NCBI GenBank assembly: GCA_000632805.1
Contig: CP007444.1
Span: 1,240,001 to 1,304,000 of the forward strand
Direction of reading: 5' to 3'
DNA: 64,000 nt
From: Dyella jiangningensis
Lineage (GTDB): Bacteria; Pseudomonadota; Gammaproteobacteria; Xanthomonadales; Rhodanobacteraceae
This document shows, piece by piece, positions 27,497-36,668 of the stretch (the stretch's first letter is position 1; the number at the start of each line of letters is the position of its first letter). A program made the translations under genes and the position numbers. The notes below the pieces were generated by a model. That model saw only the letters and a list, made by a program, of their open reading frames with translations. It was not told where the DNA came from and made no database searches.

Positions 27497-28387
27497 ATGA
27501 AGATCGTGTCCAATGGCGTGCAGCTGCACGTTGAACAACGGGGCGCGGGCGCACCGGCACTGGTGTTCCTGCACTACTGGGGTGGCTCGTCACACACGTG
27601 GCGGCATGTCATTGATGCGCTGGCGCTAAGCCATCGCACCATTGCCCTGGACCAGCGTGGCTGGGGCCGATCGCCAGCGGCTACGACGGGTTATGCGCTG
27701 GAAGATCTGGCGAACGATGCCCAGGCCGTGATTAACGAGCTCGATCTGGAAAGCTACATCCTCGTGGGGCATTCGATGGGCGGCAAGGTGAGCCAGCTGT
27801 TGGCATCACGCCGCCCGCGAGGGCTGATCGGCCTCGTGCTGGTTGCGCCGGCGCCACCCAGCCCCATGGCGGTGCCGCTCGATGTTCGCCAAGGCATGGT
27901 GCACGCCTACGACACCCGCGAAAGCATCATCGCAACCGTTAAGCAGGTGCTCGCACCCGGCAGCCTGGCCCCGGAAGATCTCGAGGCGGTCATTACCGAC
28001 AGCCTGGCCGGTGCGCCCGCTGCCAAAAGAGCATGGCCTCTGGAAGGCAGCCAGGAAGACATTTCGGCGGCTCTGTCCAGGATCAACGTGCCCGTGCTGG
28101 TGGTGTCCGGTGAAGATGACCGTGTTGATCCGCCAGCGGTGCTTCGGCGCGAACTCTTGAGCCGCATTTCGCAGGCACAGCTCGTCGTGCTGCCGGGCGT
28201 GGGCCACTTGTCGCCGCTTGAAGCTCCGGCACAGCTGGCAACCATCATCACGGCCTTCGCGCTGGGTGTGACCAAGCAGGGGTTGTCGTTGCCACCGGGC
28301 AACGGCGAGGTTGCACTGTCGCCCTGCATCGATTGCGGCGTGATGCGGCTGGCCGCGCTTTCTGCGGGTCGGGCGCGCAAGTCGTAG
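27497..28387 (+). CDS. Alpha/beta hydrolase
   Basis: 296 residues. Oxyanion region FLHYWGGSSHTW, LDQRGWGRSPA, nucleophile Ser93 in LVGHSMGGKVSQ, Asp in VSGEDDRVDPP and His in PGVGHLSPLEAP. Follows the previous hydrolase by 69 nt. Unlike typical family members it carries a ~30-residue C-terminal tail after the last helix, with a paired-cysteine motif (SPCIDCGVM). Probably co-transcribed with its neighbour; substrate unknown. Confidence 0.85.
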   Translation: MKIVSNGVQLHVEQRGAGAPALVFLHYWGGSSHTWRHVIDALALSHRTIALDQRGWGRSPAATTGYALEDLANDAQAVINELDLESYILVGHSMGGKVSQLLASRRPRGLIGLVLVAPAPPSPMAVPLDVRQGMVHAYDTRESIIATVKQVLAPGSLAPEDLEAVITDSLAGAPAAKRAWPLEGSQEDISAALSRINVPVLVVSGEDDRVDPPAVLRRELLSRISQAQLVVLPGVGHLSPLEAPAQLATIITAFALGVTKQGLSLPPGNGEVALSPCIDCGVMRLAALSAGRARKS

Positions 28388-28508
28388 AGCCCCCCGTCAC
28401 GTCCATCGATACGGTGACCACGCTCACTACCCACGCGTGCTTTGCGTGGACAGAGGAGAACGCGCCGTGCCGATGGCCCATCCACCCTCCCTATGCAAGG
28501 ACTATCCC

Positions 28509-29270
28509 GTGTCTGTCCCAGAAATCATTCGAATTCCCATTCTTCCGTTCAATATGGTGAACGCGCATCTCATCAAGAAGGACAAAGGCGCCATTCTCGT
28601 GGACACGGGTATTCCCGGTTCCGAAAAGAAGATCGAACGCGTGTTGCGTCAGCACCAGCTGACATTCAAGGACATCGAGTTGATTATCGTGACCCACGCG
28701 CACACCGATCACGCGGGAAGCGCGGCGCGGATTCGCGAACGATCCGGCGCTCCGATACTGGCGCACAAGGACGATGTCGACTACTACACGCGAAAAGTGC
28801 CGATGTCGTATTGCACCACCAGCTGGGTCGGCAAGCTTTTCGTGAAAACGCCCGTGCCGCACGAACCTTATGAAGCGTTCGAGCCAGACATCCTGTTGGA
28901 GAATGCCGAAACCATGTCGCTGAGCGATTTCGGCGTCGAAGGTGTCATACGCCACACGGCGGGCCATACGCCGGGCTCCATCGCCGTTGAGCTCACCTCA
29001 GAAGATGTTCTGGTAGGCGACCTCGTGGCTTCCGGGATACTTATCGGTGGCATTGCATTCACCGGTCACGCCATCAGGCCTCCGTTTGAAGACGATCCAC
29101 AAACGGTGTCCCAGGAGCTTCAACGACTCGTTGGCTCTGGTTTCAAGCGCTTTCATATGGGGCATGGCGGCCCGCTGGGTGCGGATGAAGTGATGCGCCA
29201 CGCGGAGTCTTTGAGAAGCCTCGCGGCCGGCCGGCCCGTACGTGGTCGCCTGGGTCATCCGGTGCCTTAG
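28509..29270 (+). CDS. MBL-fold metallo-hydrolase
   Basis: 253 residues from GTG 28509, chosen because GCAAGG lies 8 nt upstream; ATG 28437 or 28473 would add 24 or 12 residues that do not fit the family. Zinc ligands are visible: THAHTDHAG (HxHxDH), HTAGHTPGS, VGDLVASG and the late His in HMGHGGP. Glyoxalase II/lactonase-like fold. It may belong with the two hydrolases upstream in one detoxification or degradation operon (122-nt gap). Confidence 0.85.
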   Translation: MSVPEIIRIPILPFNMVNAHLIKKDKGAILVDTGIPGSEKKIERVLRQHQLTFKDIELIIVTHAHTDHAGSAARIRERSGAPILAHKDDVDYYTRKVPMSYCTTSWVGKLFVKTPVPHEPYEAFEPDILLENAETMSLSDFGVEGVIRHTAGHTPGSIAVELTSEDVLVGDLVASGILIGGIAFTGHAIRPPFEDDPQTVSQELQRLVGSGFKRFHMGHGGPLGADEVMRHAESLRSLAAGRPVRGRLGHPVP

Positions 29271-29578
29271 TGGTGTGCGTCAAAGCACAGTGACTCCGAG
29301 TGCAGACGATCCCGTCGATGCGTACTTTGAGCTCCAGTCACTTGCTGGCAAAGACGGGGTAATGCGCACCTCGGCCCCGACGCTACGTCGACTCAGTCGC
29401 GCAAACTGATTCAGGTCAATAGGACTTCGATTGATAAGTGCCTCTCTAGAGCGCCATAAAGAGACTCATCTGGGCCAGTTGAGCCTTAAGTCGCCGCGAG
29501 GCGAGGTTCATTGCATGCCACTAGAGATGGAAGAACGAATTCCTCCTGCCTCAGACTCGTAGCTATCCGGAGTGGAGG
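29271..29578. other. About 310 bp intergenic, nothing recognised
   Basis: No open frame with coding character, no hairpin repeat copy and no strong inverted repeat. Base composition drops relative to the hydrolase block. Confidence 0.4.
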
Positions 29579-29938
29579 GTGAACAAGTTCCTGCTAGTCG
29601 TGAGTAGTCTGTTGTTAGCGACAAGGCCTGCGTGCTCTGTTGATCGCGGACGAGCCGAGCGAGACGCGCACCTTCGAGAGGCTGGGTATGAGGTAGCTCA
29701 GGCTGAGCTCATGTGCAACGCATCTGACGATCGCCTGATTCCATTTAGGGCATACGTCGCAAAGGAGTCGGCGGCTGATCGCACGTTACAGCGGCCGTTC
29801 CTTGAAGGGTGGCGCCAAGCCGAAAGCGACTTTAATGCCTCAAAGAAAGAGCGAACATCAAGCTCCTCTAAGGCGAGGAGTTGCGTGAAAATGTTTGCGC
29901 GCATCGACAAACAGGCTGCTGGGATAGTGAGTCAGTAA
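29579..29938 (+). CDS. Small secreted hypothetical protein
   Basis: 119 residues from GTG 29579 behind GGAGTGGAGG. Signal peptide MNKFLLVVSSLLLATRPACS, with a possible lipidation Cys at residue 19. The mature part is polar, with two further cysteines (LMCNAS, RSCVK) that could form a disulphide. No family recognised. Lower GC than the hydrolase genes before it. Confidence 0.55.
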   Translation: MNKFLLVVSSLLLATRPACSVDRGRAERDAHLREAGYEVAQAELMCNASDDRLIPFRAYVAKESAADRTLQRPFLEGWRQAESDFNASKKERTSSSSKARSCVKMFARIDKQAAGIVSQ

Positions 29939-30154
29939 CGTTTGATCATCGCTAGCCGCTACAGGCAGCGGCTCATGTGCAATTTTCCATCCTGTTCGGC
30001 ACGTTTCGGATTGTTTACTTGCGAGACAGCCGTGCTGCGATATGAATTGGACTTTACAACGCTCTATACCTTTTGACCTACAGAAAGTGGGGATACTTTG
30101 GCGTCCCGTACCCCGTTGTAGTGAGCGTTCAATGCTAAGTCGATGGGGCGTGGG

Positions 30155-30370
30155 ATGCGCCGCTTTTCTTTCGATTTTAGGGGCCGAAGGCTTGTGGTGA
30201 CTTACACGCTCTCCAGGAGGTGGAGGGCGACATGGACGGCTGCTTGGAGGGATGGCCAGGTGCAGCATCGAATCATCGGAGAAACGCAATCCAAACAGGG
30301 CGATGGTTATTTAATTGCCCGGATCACGCGTCGCGTATGTGAGCGGTTGGACTCCTATCTCTTCCGGTGA
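30155..30370 (+). CDS. Small basic hypothetical protein
   Basis: 71 residues from ATG 30155 (MRRFSFDFRGRRLVVTYTLS). Arginine- and tryptophan-rich with a beta-strand-like start; it may be a small DNA-associated or phage-type protein. Its stop overlaps the GTG of the next frame by 4 nt, supporting a two-gene unit. Low confidence. Confidence 0.4.
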   Translation: MRRFSFDFRGRRLVVTYTLSRRWRATWTAAWRDGQVQHRIIGETQSKQGDGYLIARITRRVCERLDSYLFR

Positions 30371-30615
30371 ATAGAAGACGGGCATCGATGTCGAGGGCAG
30401 CAATGGGCTATTCGATCGAGATAATCGATGGATCAGGGCAAGCTCTGACTGCGGTGGTGACGATGCTCGAGCTTCAGTCGGGGGAAATCGAGTGGCGAGC
30501 CGTGTTGTGGTCCAAAGAGTGTCCACTTCGTATCTTGGAGGGGCTGGCACCTGACGCAGGGGCTGTTGAGGATCAAATCCGCTGCATGGCCTATCCGTCT
30601 GACTCTAAACGTTAA
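30367..30615 (+). CDS. Small hypothetical protein
   Basis: 82 residues from GTG 30367 overlapping the preceding stop; an internal ATG at 30403 (MGYSIEIIDGSGQALTAVVT) may be the real start, since the text becomes protein-like from there. One cysteine pair (ECPLRIL, IRCMAY). Unknown function. Confidence 0.4.
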   Translation: MNRRRASMSRAAMGYSIEIIDGSGQALTAVVTMLELQSGEIEWRAVLWSKECPLRILEGLAPDAGAVEDQIRCMAYPSDSKR

Positions 30616-30760
30616 GACCGCTCTTATTCGAGAGGCCACATCACGCCGCCGGGCTGGGCGACGTGGAAACGGTAAATCGCATGAGGAGCCTAAAAGGGCT
30701 CCCGCCCCCCCCCGAAGGGACGGGGCCATACGCCAACAAAGATGAGGATGTTTCTAAGGC

Positions 30761-30784
30761 GTCCGCTTCCGACCCAAAACGTAC
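30761..30784 (+). repeat. Array hairpin repeat, copy 3 (decayed right arm)
   Basis: GTCCGCTTCCGACCC then AAAACGTAC. Lies 146 nt after the previous stop and 81 nt before the cupin gene; first copy of the dense part of the array. Confidence 0.7.
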
Positions 30785-30864
30785 ATCGCGATCGCAGGAC
30801 ACGCTTGCGTTCGCACCGGATCGCTGAATTTTTCAGATACGCAGAATGAGATAACTTGCCGGCC

Positions 30865-31248
30865 ATGAAAAAGTCGCTTACCGAAGTTCTTTCAGGCTTG
30901 AGGCACCTTGCGGACCGATCTCCGGAGATGGCATTCGGGGAAGACGCCAGCGAGGCATTCGCCGAGGTCGCACCGTATCGCGACGGGGCGGTATATCTGA
31001 GCTACTACTCCGGTTCCAGTGAATGGGAGCGCCACCCAAACGGCGATGAAGTCGTCCTGGTGTTGGAGGGAACCACCACGGTTATCTTGCTGAGGAACGC
31101 CAGCGAAGAACGGCACTTCCTGGCCAGGAATGAGCTTGTTGTCATACCTGTCGGTGTCTGGCATCGGTTTGAAGGATCCGACCGGGTCAAGGTGATGACC
31201 ATTACGCCGCAGCCCACGGAGCACAGCCTCGAGACGCCGGCAGCCTGA
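30865..31248 (+). CDS. Cupin-domain protein
   Basis: 127 residues from ATG 30865; a TTG at 30856 is possible. Single cupin barrel: motif-1-like stretch EWERHPNGDEVVLVLEGTTT and motif-2 ARNELVVIPVGVWHRFEGSD, giving His, Glu and His as potential metal ligands. Small cupins of this kind are metal-dependent oxygenases, isomerases or ligand-binding proteins; substrate unknown. It is the first gene unit in the dense repeat array. Confidence 0.8.
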   Translation: MKKSLTEVLSGLRHLADRSPEMAFGEDASEAFAEVAPYRDGAVYLSYYSGSSEWERHPNGDEVVLVLEGTTTVILLRNASEERHFLARNELVVIPVGVWHRFEGSDRVKVMTITPQPTEHSLETPAA

Positions 31249-31389
31249 TAGCGGCCTTGGGCGACGAGTAGCGTGAGGAATGCTCAGGGGGGAGCTTGGG
31301 TCACGCGGCCTTGGCCAAAAAGGCCTTGATGGCCGTTTCGGCGTTGGCGATGGCGGGCCTTGTCGTGCTTCGACGCCGCACGGAGTAAG

Positions 31390-31413
31390 GTCCGCTTTCG
31401 ACCCATAGCGGAC
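31390..31413 (+). repeat. Array hairpin repeat, copy 4 (fully paired)
   Basis: GTCCGCT and AGCGGAC pair perfectly around TTCGACCCAT; pairing extends two bases further on each side (AG...CT). 141 nt after the cupin stop and 81 nt before the next start. Confidence 0.85.
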
Positions 31414-31494
31414 CTTACGCACCGCCATGCTAGCCAGTTAAACGTCGCTTCTCCTGGATGACGATACCGACCGCATATCCGAGGGAGTTTGGCC

Positions 31495-32652
31495 ATGAAG
31501 GTACTCAAGCAGCTGTGTCTTCTCTTGGCAGTGGTAGTGTCCGCCAGTGCCACAGCGGCGGGACTGAATCGATTTGGCGGCTTCAAGGTGGAGCGAGAGG
31601 TTCTGATAGATCCGGATCACACGCATCATCCACTGGCGCTACTCCGTGCAGCGGATGATGGCTATTTCGTCCTCGAGGGCGGTTACGGCAATGGAGTCGT
31701 CAAAGTAGACCGCAATGGCAAAACAGAATGGCTATATCGGGACCCGGATCCCGAGATCTACGTCCCTCACCATAGGTCAACGGTTGAATTTTCGACCGCC
31801 GCCGCATCATCCGACGGGGGCGTCCTTCTTGGCGGACATCGAGGCAAGTTAGGGGATCATGGAAGGGACAGGCTCGGCGGCGTATTGATCTTGTTTGACA
31901 AGCATGGACGTGAAGTTAGCCGCATCGATCCGGCTGGCGACGATGTAGATCATCGCGCTGAATTGGCGGACGTCTACGCAGTCGCCCGCTGGGGGGATGG
32001 GTTTGCTGCCATAGTCGCCACAAATCACGAACAGTTCGTGTTCCGTCTTCGGCCTGATGGCTCGATTCTGTGGAAAAAGAACCTGAACATGCAGAAATCC
32101 GCGGGGTCCGAACGGTCCGAGGCGCGCTCGACATCGAGCGGTGATTTGGTTGTAAGAGGCCTGAGCTCTGTTGTTCGGTTAAATGACCGCGGAGATAAGT
32201 TGCAGGAAGTCGACATTGATGCGTCATGTACCTGGATTGCTTTCAATGCGCCTGATGATCGAGCGCAGTTTCTCTGCCAATCCAATGGTGGCCAAGCGGG
32301 CCAAGGACTCCAGTTAGTCGAGGTGGACAGTGCGCACAGCAAGGCACAGATCACGGAGCTTCCGCACCTCAAGGAGCAATTAGGCTCTGCAGGTCTGACG
32401 CGCGCCTATAGCCCTGGCGACGGTGGATTTGTCCTTATGGGATCTACGCAGGGATTGATCCACAGCTTTGTCCCGATCCTCCTGGAAGCCAATGCCGATC
32501 AGGCAGTCATTGCAAGAAAGGAATTTGTCGGGCGCGACGAAAACATGATTAGAGATGGTATGCCCACTGGCGCGCCAGGTGAGTGGGTCATCATTCGGCC
32601 TGTGCTTCGAGATAGCGCCTGCACGGCGCTGACATTTCTTCGACGATACTGA
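31495..32652 (+). CDS. Secreted hypothetical protein, beta-propeller-like
   Basis: 385 residues from ATG 31495, 7 nt after a GAGGGAG ribosome binding site. Signal peptide to about residue 25 (SASATAA). The mature part repeats a Gly/Asp-rich beta pattern (DDGYFVLEGGYGNGVVKVDR, DGGVLLGGHRG, GDGGFVLMGS), which suggests a beta-propeller, perhaps PQQ- or WD-like. No catalytic residues are assignable. It is the longest non-transposon gene in the array. Confidence 0.65.
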   Translation: MKVLKQLCLLLAVVVSASATAAGLNRFGGFKVEREVLIDPDHTHHPLALLRAADDGYFVLEGGYGNGVVKVDRNGKTEWLYRDPDPEIYVPHHRSTVEFSTAAASSDGGVLLGGHRGKLGDHGRDRLGGVLILFDKHGREVSRIDPAGDDVDHRAELADVYAVARWGDGFAAIVATNHEQFVFRLRPDGSILWKKNLNMQKSAGSERSEARSTSSGDLVVRGLSSVVRLNDRGDKLQEVDIDASCTWIAFNAPDDRAQFLCQSNGGQAGQGLQLVEVDSAHSKAQITELPHLKEQLGSAGLTRAYSPGDGGFVLMGSTQGLIHSFVPILLEANADQAVIARKEFVGRDENMIRDGMPTGAPGEWVIIRPVLRDSACTALTFLRRY

Positions 32653-32719
32653 AAAGACCCGAAGCGGACAGATTTGCTTGGGGCGGTCGTGATGATGCGA
32701 TGGAGGGGAAGATGGCGTA

Positions 32720-33025
32720 GTGGATGCCTTGGGGCTTGCTGTCATCGGCATCAATCTGATGACCTGGCGTGTCGCCAAACAGCTCAGAGCTGTCGATCCG
32801 GGCTATTTCAAGACGCGCGACGGCTCGTTGCACTGGTGGGACATTGGTTCCGTCAATGCCGTGATTGGCATGCTGTTTGACAGGCACTTGCCTGCCTCCA
32901 AGCATGGGCAGGACATGCGTTGGCGCATCATCGTAATCAGGGTGGCCAATGCACTCGCGATGTCTGCGGGGATGATCTTTCTCTGGGTAACCTTTACCCG
33001 GCCGTGGCTAATTTTTGGGAAGTAG
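32720..33025 (+). CDS. Hypothetical membrane protein
   Basis: 101 residues from GTG 32720 after GGAGGGGAAG. A first hydrophobic segment (LGLAVIGINLMTW), a ~50-residue loop and a C-terminal helix (ANALAMSAGMIFLWVTF). Unknown family. Followed 28 nt later by a repeat copy interrupted by an IS30 element. Confidence 0.5.
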   Translation: MDALGLAVIGINLMTWRVAKQLRAVDPGYFKTRDGSLHWWDIGSVNAVIGMLFDRHLPASKHGQDMRWRIIVIRVANALAMSAGMIFLWVTFTRPWLIFGK

Positions 33026-33065
33026 CATTGGGGCAAAGAGCGGTCCACTAGTGTCTGCTTCCGAC

Positions 33066-34294
33066 GGCGGCCTCAATCGGTCGATGCAACAGCTTGTTGA
33101 AAACGTTCGGCCGGCGTTTCGAAGCCTAACGTTTCTCGTGGTCGTTCGTTCAATTCCCTGGCGACCGCATTGAGCTTAGCTTGGCTGATGCCCGACACGT
33201 CCATGCCTTTGGGGAAATACTGCCTCAGCAAGCCGTTGGTGTTCTCGTTAGAGCCACGCTGCCAGGGATGGTATGGGTCACAAAAGTACACCCGGATATC
33301 AGTGGCCAGGGTGAAGCGATGATGATCCGCCATCTCTGATCCGCGGTCCCAGGTCAGCGACCTATAAAGCTCCCGAGGCAGCTTATGCGCATGCTTGATC
33401 AGCGCATTGATCACCGTCTCGGTGTCACGTCGGTCGACTTTGACCAGCATCACGTAGCGCGTCTTGCGTTCGACCAGGGTGGCGATCTGACTGTTCTTGT
33501 TGCCAAAGAGCAAGTCACCTTCCCAATGGCCAGGCACTGCGCGATCCTCGACGCTCGCCGGTCGCTCGCTGATAGAGACAGTGCCGGTGATCCTTCCGTG
33601 GTCGTCGGTCTTCTGCGTGTGATGACGTGACCGACGCATCGCGCGCGAGCGTCGAAGATGCGCGAGGAGCTCCTTTTTCAGGGCTCCCCGGGACTGGATG
33701 TAGAGCGTGCGATAGATCGTCTCGTGTGACACCTGACAACTCATATCGTCGGGGTAACAGTGCTTCAACCATCCAGCAATCTGCTGCGGCGCCCAATGGT
33801 GCTGGAGCTTGGACGCGACCCATCGCGCCAAGACCCGATGCGTGGCCAGCTTACAGGGCTTGGGGCGTCGAGCCCTTGCCCAAGCCGCCTCGTCCGCCTC
33901 ATTGGCACGATACGCCAGCGGGCCGCCGTTGCGGGCAATCTCTCGACCAATCGTCGATGGCGCCCGCCGCAGCGACAGGGCGATAGCGCGCACGCCATGC
34001 CCGGCGACCAGCCCGCGTGAAATGGCCTCACGCTCGGCCAACGTCAGCGCACGGGGCGAGCGTCGACGCAACGGTGGACGGATACCGCCAGAAGCCGCGA
34101 GAATCTCGCGAACCGACGAGTGATGTCGATCAAACAGTCGAGCGATCTCATGCAGCGACTCACCCCGCTGCCAGCGATCCCACATCTGGGACTTCTGCTC
34201 TTCGGTGTAATAGATTCGGGTCCGGTGCCTCATCTGCAACACTTCTGCTGCTTGCGCAGTCGTTAGTGTGTTGCATCGACCGATTGAGGCCGCC
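33066..34294 (-). mobile_element. IS30-family insertion sequence, element A
   Basis: 1,229 bp with perfect 25-bp terminal inverted repeats (starting GGCGGCCTCAATCGG and ending CCGATTGAGGCCGCC) and a 2-bp AC target duplication (33064-33065 and 34295-34296). One transposase gene fills almost all of it, its stop lying inside the left repeat. Confidence 0.93.
33073..34233 (-). CDS. IS30-family transposase A
   Basis: 386 residues from the ATG at 34233; the longer open frame upstream crosses the IS end and is not real. N-terminal helix-turn-helix regions (RGESLHEIARLFDRHHSSVR and LRRAPSTIGREIARNGG), then a DDE catalytic domain: Asp in GHWEGDLLFG, Asp in TWDRGSEMADH and Glu in NENTNGLLRQYFPKG. Intact and likely active. 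Similar in length to, but clearly different from, the element at 41520. Confidence 0.95.
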   Translation of the reverse strand: MRHRTRIYYTEEQKSQMWDRWQRGESLHEIARLFDRHHSSVREILAASGGIRPPLRRRSPRALTLAEREAISRGLVAGHGVRAIALSLRRAPSTIGREIARNGGPLAYRANEADEAAWARARRPKPCKLATHRVLARWVASKLQHHWAPQQIAGWLKHCYPDDMSCQVSHETIYRTLYIQSRGALKKELLAHLRRSRAMRRSRHHTQKTDDHGRITGTVSISERPASVEDRAVPGHWEGDLLFGNKNSQIATLVERKTRYVMLVKVDRRDTETVINALIKHAHKLPRELYRSLTWDRGSEMADHHRFTLATDIRVYFCDPYHPWQRGSNENTNGLLRQYFPKGMDVSGISQAKLNAVARELNERPRETLGFETPAERFQQAVASTD

Positions 34295-34308
34295 ACCCGG
34301 AGCGGACA

Positions 34309-34608
34309 TTGCCGAAGCCCATGTGGGTGCACTGGCGGTGGCAGTGCCCGACCTTCGTCCGGCAGACCTTCGTGGAATGGGCGGCACAGACCATCAACAA
34401 GTCGTTCTGGGCCGGCGCCTTCTATCGCCAGCAGCGCGCCAAGGGCAGCCCGCACCAGGTGGCCGTCCGTGCGCTCGCCTTCAAGTGGATCCGCATCCTG
34501 CATCGCTGCTGGCTATCCCACACGCCCTACGACGAGTCGCGCTACCTTAAGGCCTTGCAGCGCCGCGGCTCGCCCTTGCTCGCCGGCCTGGCTTCGTCCG
34601 ATAGTTGA
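34309..34608 (+). pseudogene. C-terminal remnant of an IS110-family transposase
   Basis: 99 residues in frame from TTG 34309. WRWQCPTFVRQTFVEWA and the following AFKWIRILHRCWLSHTPYDE are typical of the last third of one branch of IS110-family transposases. The N-terminal DEDD domain is absent. Begins 2 nt after the right half of the split repeat, so another IS110 copy once lay at this repeat too. Confidence 0.65.
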
Positions 34609-34750
34609 CGGAACGGCTCAGGGCATGAAGCAGACATATTCGGTCTCGTTGATGCCGGGCAAGAGAGGGATGGAGGGGGCGAGAGGGCTCTCCATTGTCG
34701 AGAAAGCCTTCTTGCAGGCGCCTTTCGAAAAAATCCAAGGAAAAGGTCTT

Positions 34751-35266
34751 ATGGAGCTCAGAGTCCCATTTGATGAAAAGGCTGCGGCAGCTAGGCAGTT
34801 GCATCTCGATTACCCGATTGTCTACACGGTACTTCCGGGGTTCCGGGCCTTCTATGTCGCCGGAGCGTTGATCCTCGGTCCTGGACTGACGTATTTGATA
34901 TTCCGCATTCTGCATGGACAGCTGACTTCCGATGCCTTTGCGGTGAGTTTTTGTTCCCTGTCCATGGTGGGTTGCGCCTATATGGTTGCCTGGGCCTTTG
35001 GCGCGCGCATCACGTTGTACGCCGACCGATTCGAAGTGCGGGGGCCTCTTCACCACAGAGCCTATCAACTCAGCGACATCATTGGTCGCAGATATGCCTT
35101 GGCAAAGGACGGTAGACCGTTCAACCCGTATGTTGTGACCAAGCCAAAGTTTGGCCTCCAATTTGACATCGACTGGCGCACATACAACGTGGATGAGCGC
35201 TTTGTGCAATGGTTTCTGCAGTTTCCTGATCTCGATGCGGCAAGGCGAGAGAAACTTGGCAAGTAA
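34751..35266 (+). CDS. Hypothetical membrane protein with PH-like domain
   Basis: 171 residues from ATG 34751, behind AAGGAAAAGG; an ATG at 34625 would add 42 residues that read like junk adjoining the IS remnant. Two membrane helices (YVAGALILGPGLTYLIFRIL, then SFCSLSMVGCAYMVAWAFG) and a following beta-rich segment (ITLYADRFEVRGPLHHRAYQ) of bacterial PH-domain type. Unknown function. Confidence 0.6.
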   Translation: MELRVPFDEKAAAARQLHLDYPIVYTVLPGFRAFYVAGALILGPGLTYLIFRILHGQLTSDAFAVSFCSLSMVGCAYMVAWAFGARITLYADRFEVRGPLHHRAYQLSDIIGRRYALAKDGRPFNPYVVTKPKFGLQFDIDWRTYNVDERFVQWFLQFPDLDAARREKLGK

Positions 35267-35267
35267 T

Positions 35268-35291
35268 GTCCGCTCCCGACCCATAGCGGAC
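35268..35291 (+). repeat. Array hairpin repeat, copy 6
   Basis: GTCCGCTCCCGACCC then ATAGCGGAC; arms fully paired. Starts 1 nt after the preceding stop codon and ends 66 nt before the next start. Confidence 0.88.
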
Positions 35292-35357
35292 ATCAGCTAG
35301 CGGTAGGATCTGCTTGGCTTGACGCGCAGGACCATCTATCGAAGAGCCAGGTGACCT

Positions 35358-35873
35358 ATGAAAGGAATCATTTTCGCGGTGCTTCTTGCAGTACTTTGCA
35401 TTCCTGCGGCTTCTGCTGATGTCTGCGGCAGTCCAGGAGAGAAGCCCAGTGTCAAAACGGTTGTCGTAAGCCTCCCTGGCAAGCCGGCAGAGGCCGCCTT
35501 CTACTATCGGGTGGACTTGTATTACACGGTGTTTGTCAGTCAGGCGGACATGAGGTCGTTCCTGGACAAACTCGATCCGTCTGCAGCGTCGATGCCGCTG
35601 TTCAAGGCTATTCGTGCGGATATGCCGCTACACGAAGATCGCGACCTTTTTCACTACAACTTTTCAGATTGGTGGCGCCTGAGGCCCATGGAATCCATCG
35701 TGGCTGACTTACTCGACCATGGGAAGGCGTCCCTGGTGGAGATAGGTGGGGACAGTGTCAAGAAGATCACGATCGTTGAAGAGAGAACCCCAAGGCATAC
35801 GCTGGCACGGTTTTACGATGGCAAGAAGGGCGAGAATCAGTTTCTGTTCCTTCCCGGATGCATCGCGGATTGA
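35358..35873 (+). CDS. Secreted hypothetical protein
   Basis: 171 residues. Signal peptide MKGIIFAVLLAVLCIPAASA, cleaved near ADVCG. The mature protein has one cysteine near each end (DVCGSPG and LPGCIAD), which may pair. It contains YYRVDLYYTVFVSQADMRSF and a tryptophan-rich SDWWRLRP. No catalytic motif and no family recognised. One unit of the array. Confidence 0.6.
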   Translation: MKGIIFAVLLAVLCIPAASADVCGSPGEKPSVKTVVVSLPGKPAEAAFYYRVDLYYTVFVSQADMRSFLDKLDPSAASMPLFKAIRADMPLHEDRDLFHYNFSDWWRLRPMESIVADLLDHGKASLVEIGGDSVKKITIVEERTPRHTLARFYDGKKGENQFLFLPGCIAD

Positions 35874-35941
35874 CACGCGTACGGGTTGAGGTCGCTGGCT
35901 TGCTGGCTTTGGAAACATCGCGGCTTGTACCAGCAGGAGCA

Positions 35942-35965
35942 GTCCGCTTTCGACCCGCAGCGGAC
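35942..35965 (+). repeat. Array hairpin repeat, copy 7
   Basis: GTCCGCTTTCGACCC then GCAGCGGAC; paired arms. 68 nt after the stop and 35 nt before the next start. Confidence 0.88.
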
Positions 35966-36000
35966 GTGGCTGATTCAGCGTGTAGAAGACAGGGGATAGC

Positions 36001-36656
36001 GTGAGAACGTATCTAGAAACACTCAGAAGAGTGGGCGCGGTTTTGGTGCTCGCCGGCTTGGTCGATGTTGCATACATGGTGTATTGCATCAGTACCGCCC
36101 AGAGCTATTCGTCCAGCTTGAACATCTTCGCAATCATCGCCGGAGTATTTCTTTGGCGCGGCCATTTGGGTGCGGCTCGTCTCACAGCTCGTTTTGCTGT
36201 TTTTTTCTTGCCGCCGCCATTGGGACGCTTCTATTCCTGGCGCCATTCCTTCAACCGATGGATCTGTGGGCCACTCAGCTACGGCTGAATCCGGTCGCGT
36301 CGGTATTGGGTTTCTTGGTGATGTTGGCTCTACTTGGTCTGCTTGCATGGACTTATGGGCAACTGCGCTCCGCGCCCGTGCTTGAAGCGCTCCAGAGTGA
36401 CGGTCACCCTACTGCCGCCCCAAGATTGGCCATGGGGATTGGCGTCGTGCTTCCGCTCGCCATGGCGATCGCCTTTCACTTCACGTTGAGCGGGGATGCG
36501 GGCGCGAAGGCCATTGATTTGGCCAAGGCTGAGTATGGTGATCAGTACAAGTACTCGCCAACGGCAATCAATTGGGCTGGCAATCATGTATCGGCGAAGT
36601 TAACGGCCTATAACGACCATGAGATCAAGGTCGTCACGGTCGAATGGCAGCAATAA
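36001..36656 (+). pseudogene. Frameshifted multi-helix membrane protein
   Basis: GTG 36001 opens a frame with two membrane helices (VGAVLVLAGLVDVAYMVYC and LNIFAIIAGVFLW). After a run of seven T near 36194-36201 the coding sense moves to another frame: AAAIGTLLFLAPFLQ, a further helix pair, and a C-terminal domain ending VKVVTVEWQQ-like text, with a stop at 36656. Together they make a ~218-residue protein with four or five helices. A single-base loss in the T-run explains everything; it may be a sequencing error or phase variation. Confidence 0.6.
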
Positions 36657-36668
36657 TCACTTGGAAAG

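Larger units (their letters stand above)
33053..34307 (+). repeat. Array hairpin repeat, copy 5, split by an IS30-family insertion
   Basis: The left part GTCTGCTTCCGAC lies at 33053-33065 and the right part ACCCGGAGCGGAC at 34295-34307. Removing the element and one AC restores a normal 24-nt copy. Confidence 0.9.

Noticed and set aside
34268..34624. Extended N-terminus of the PH-like membrane protein
   Set aside because: This part overlaps the IS30 end and IS110 remnant in another frame and is an accidental open stretch.
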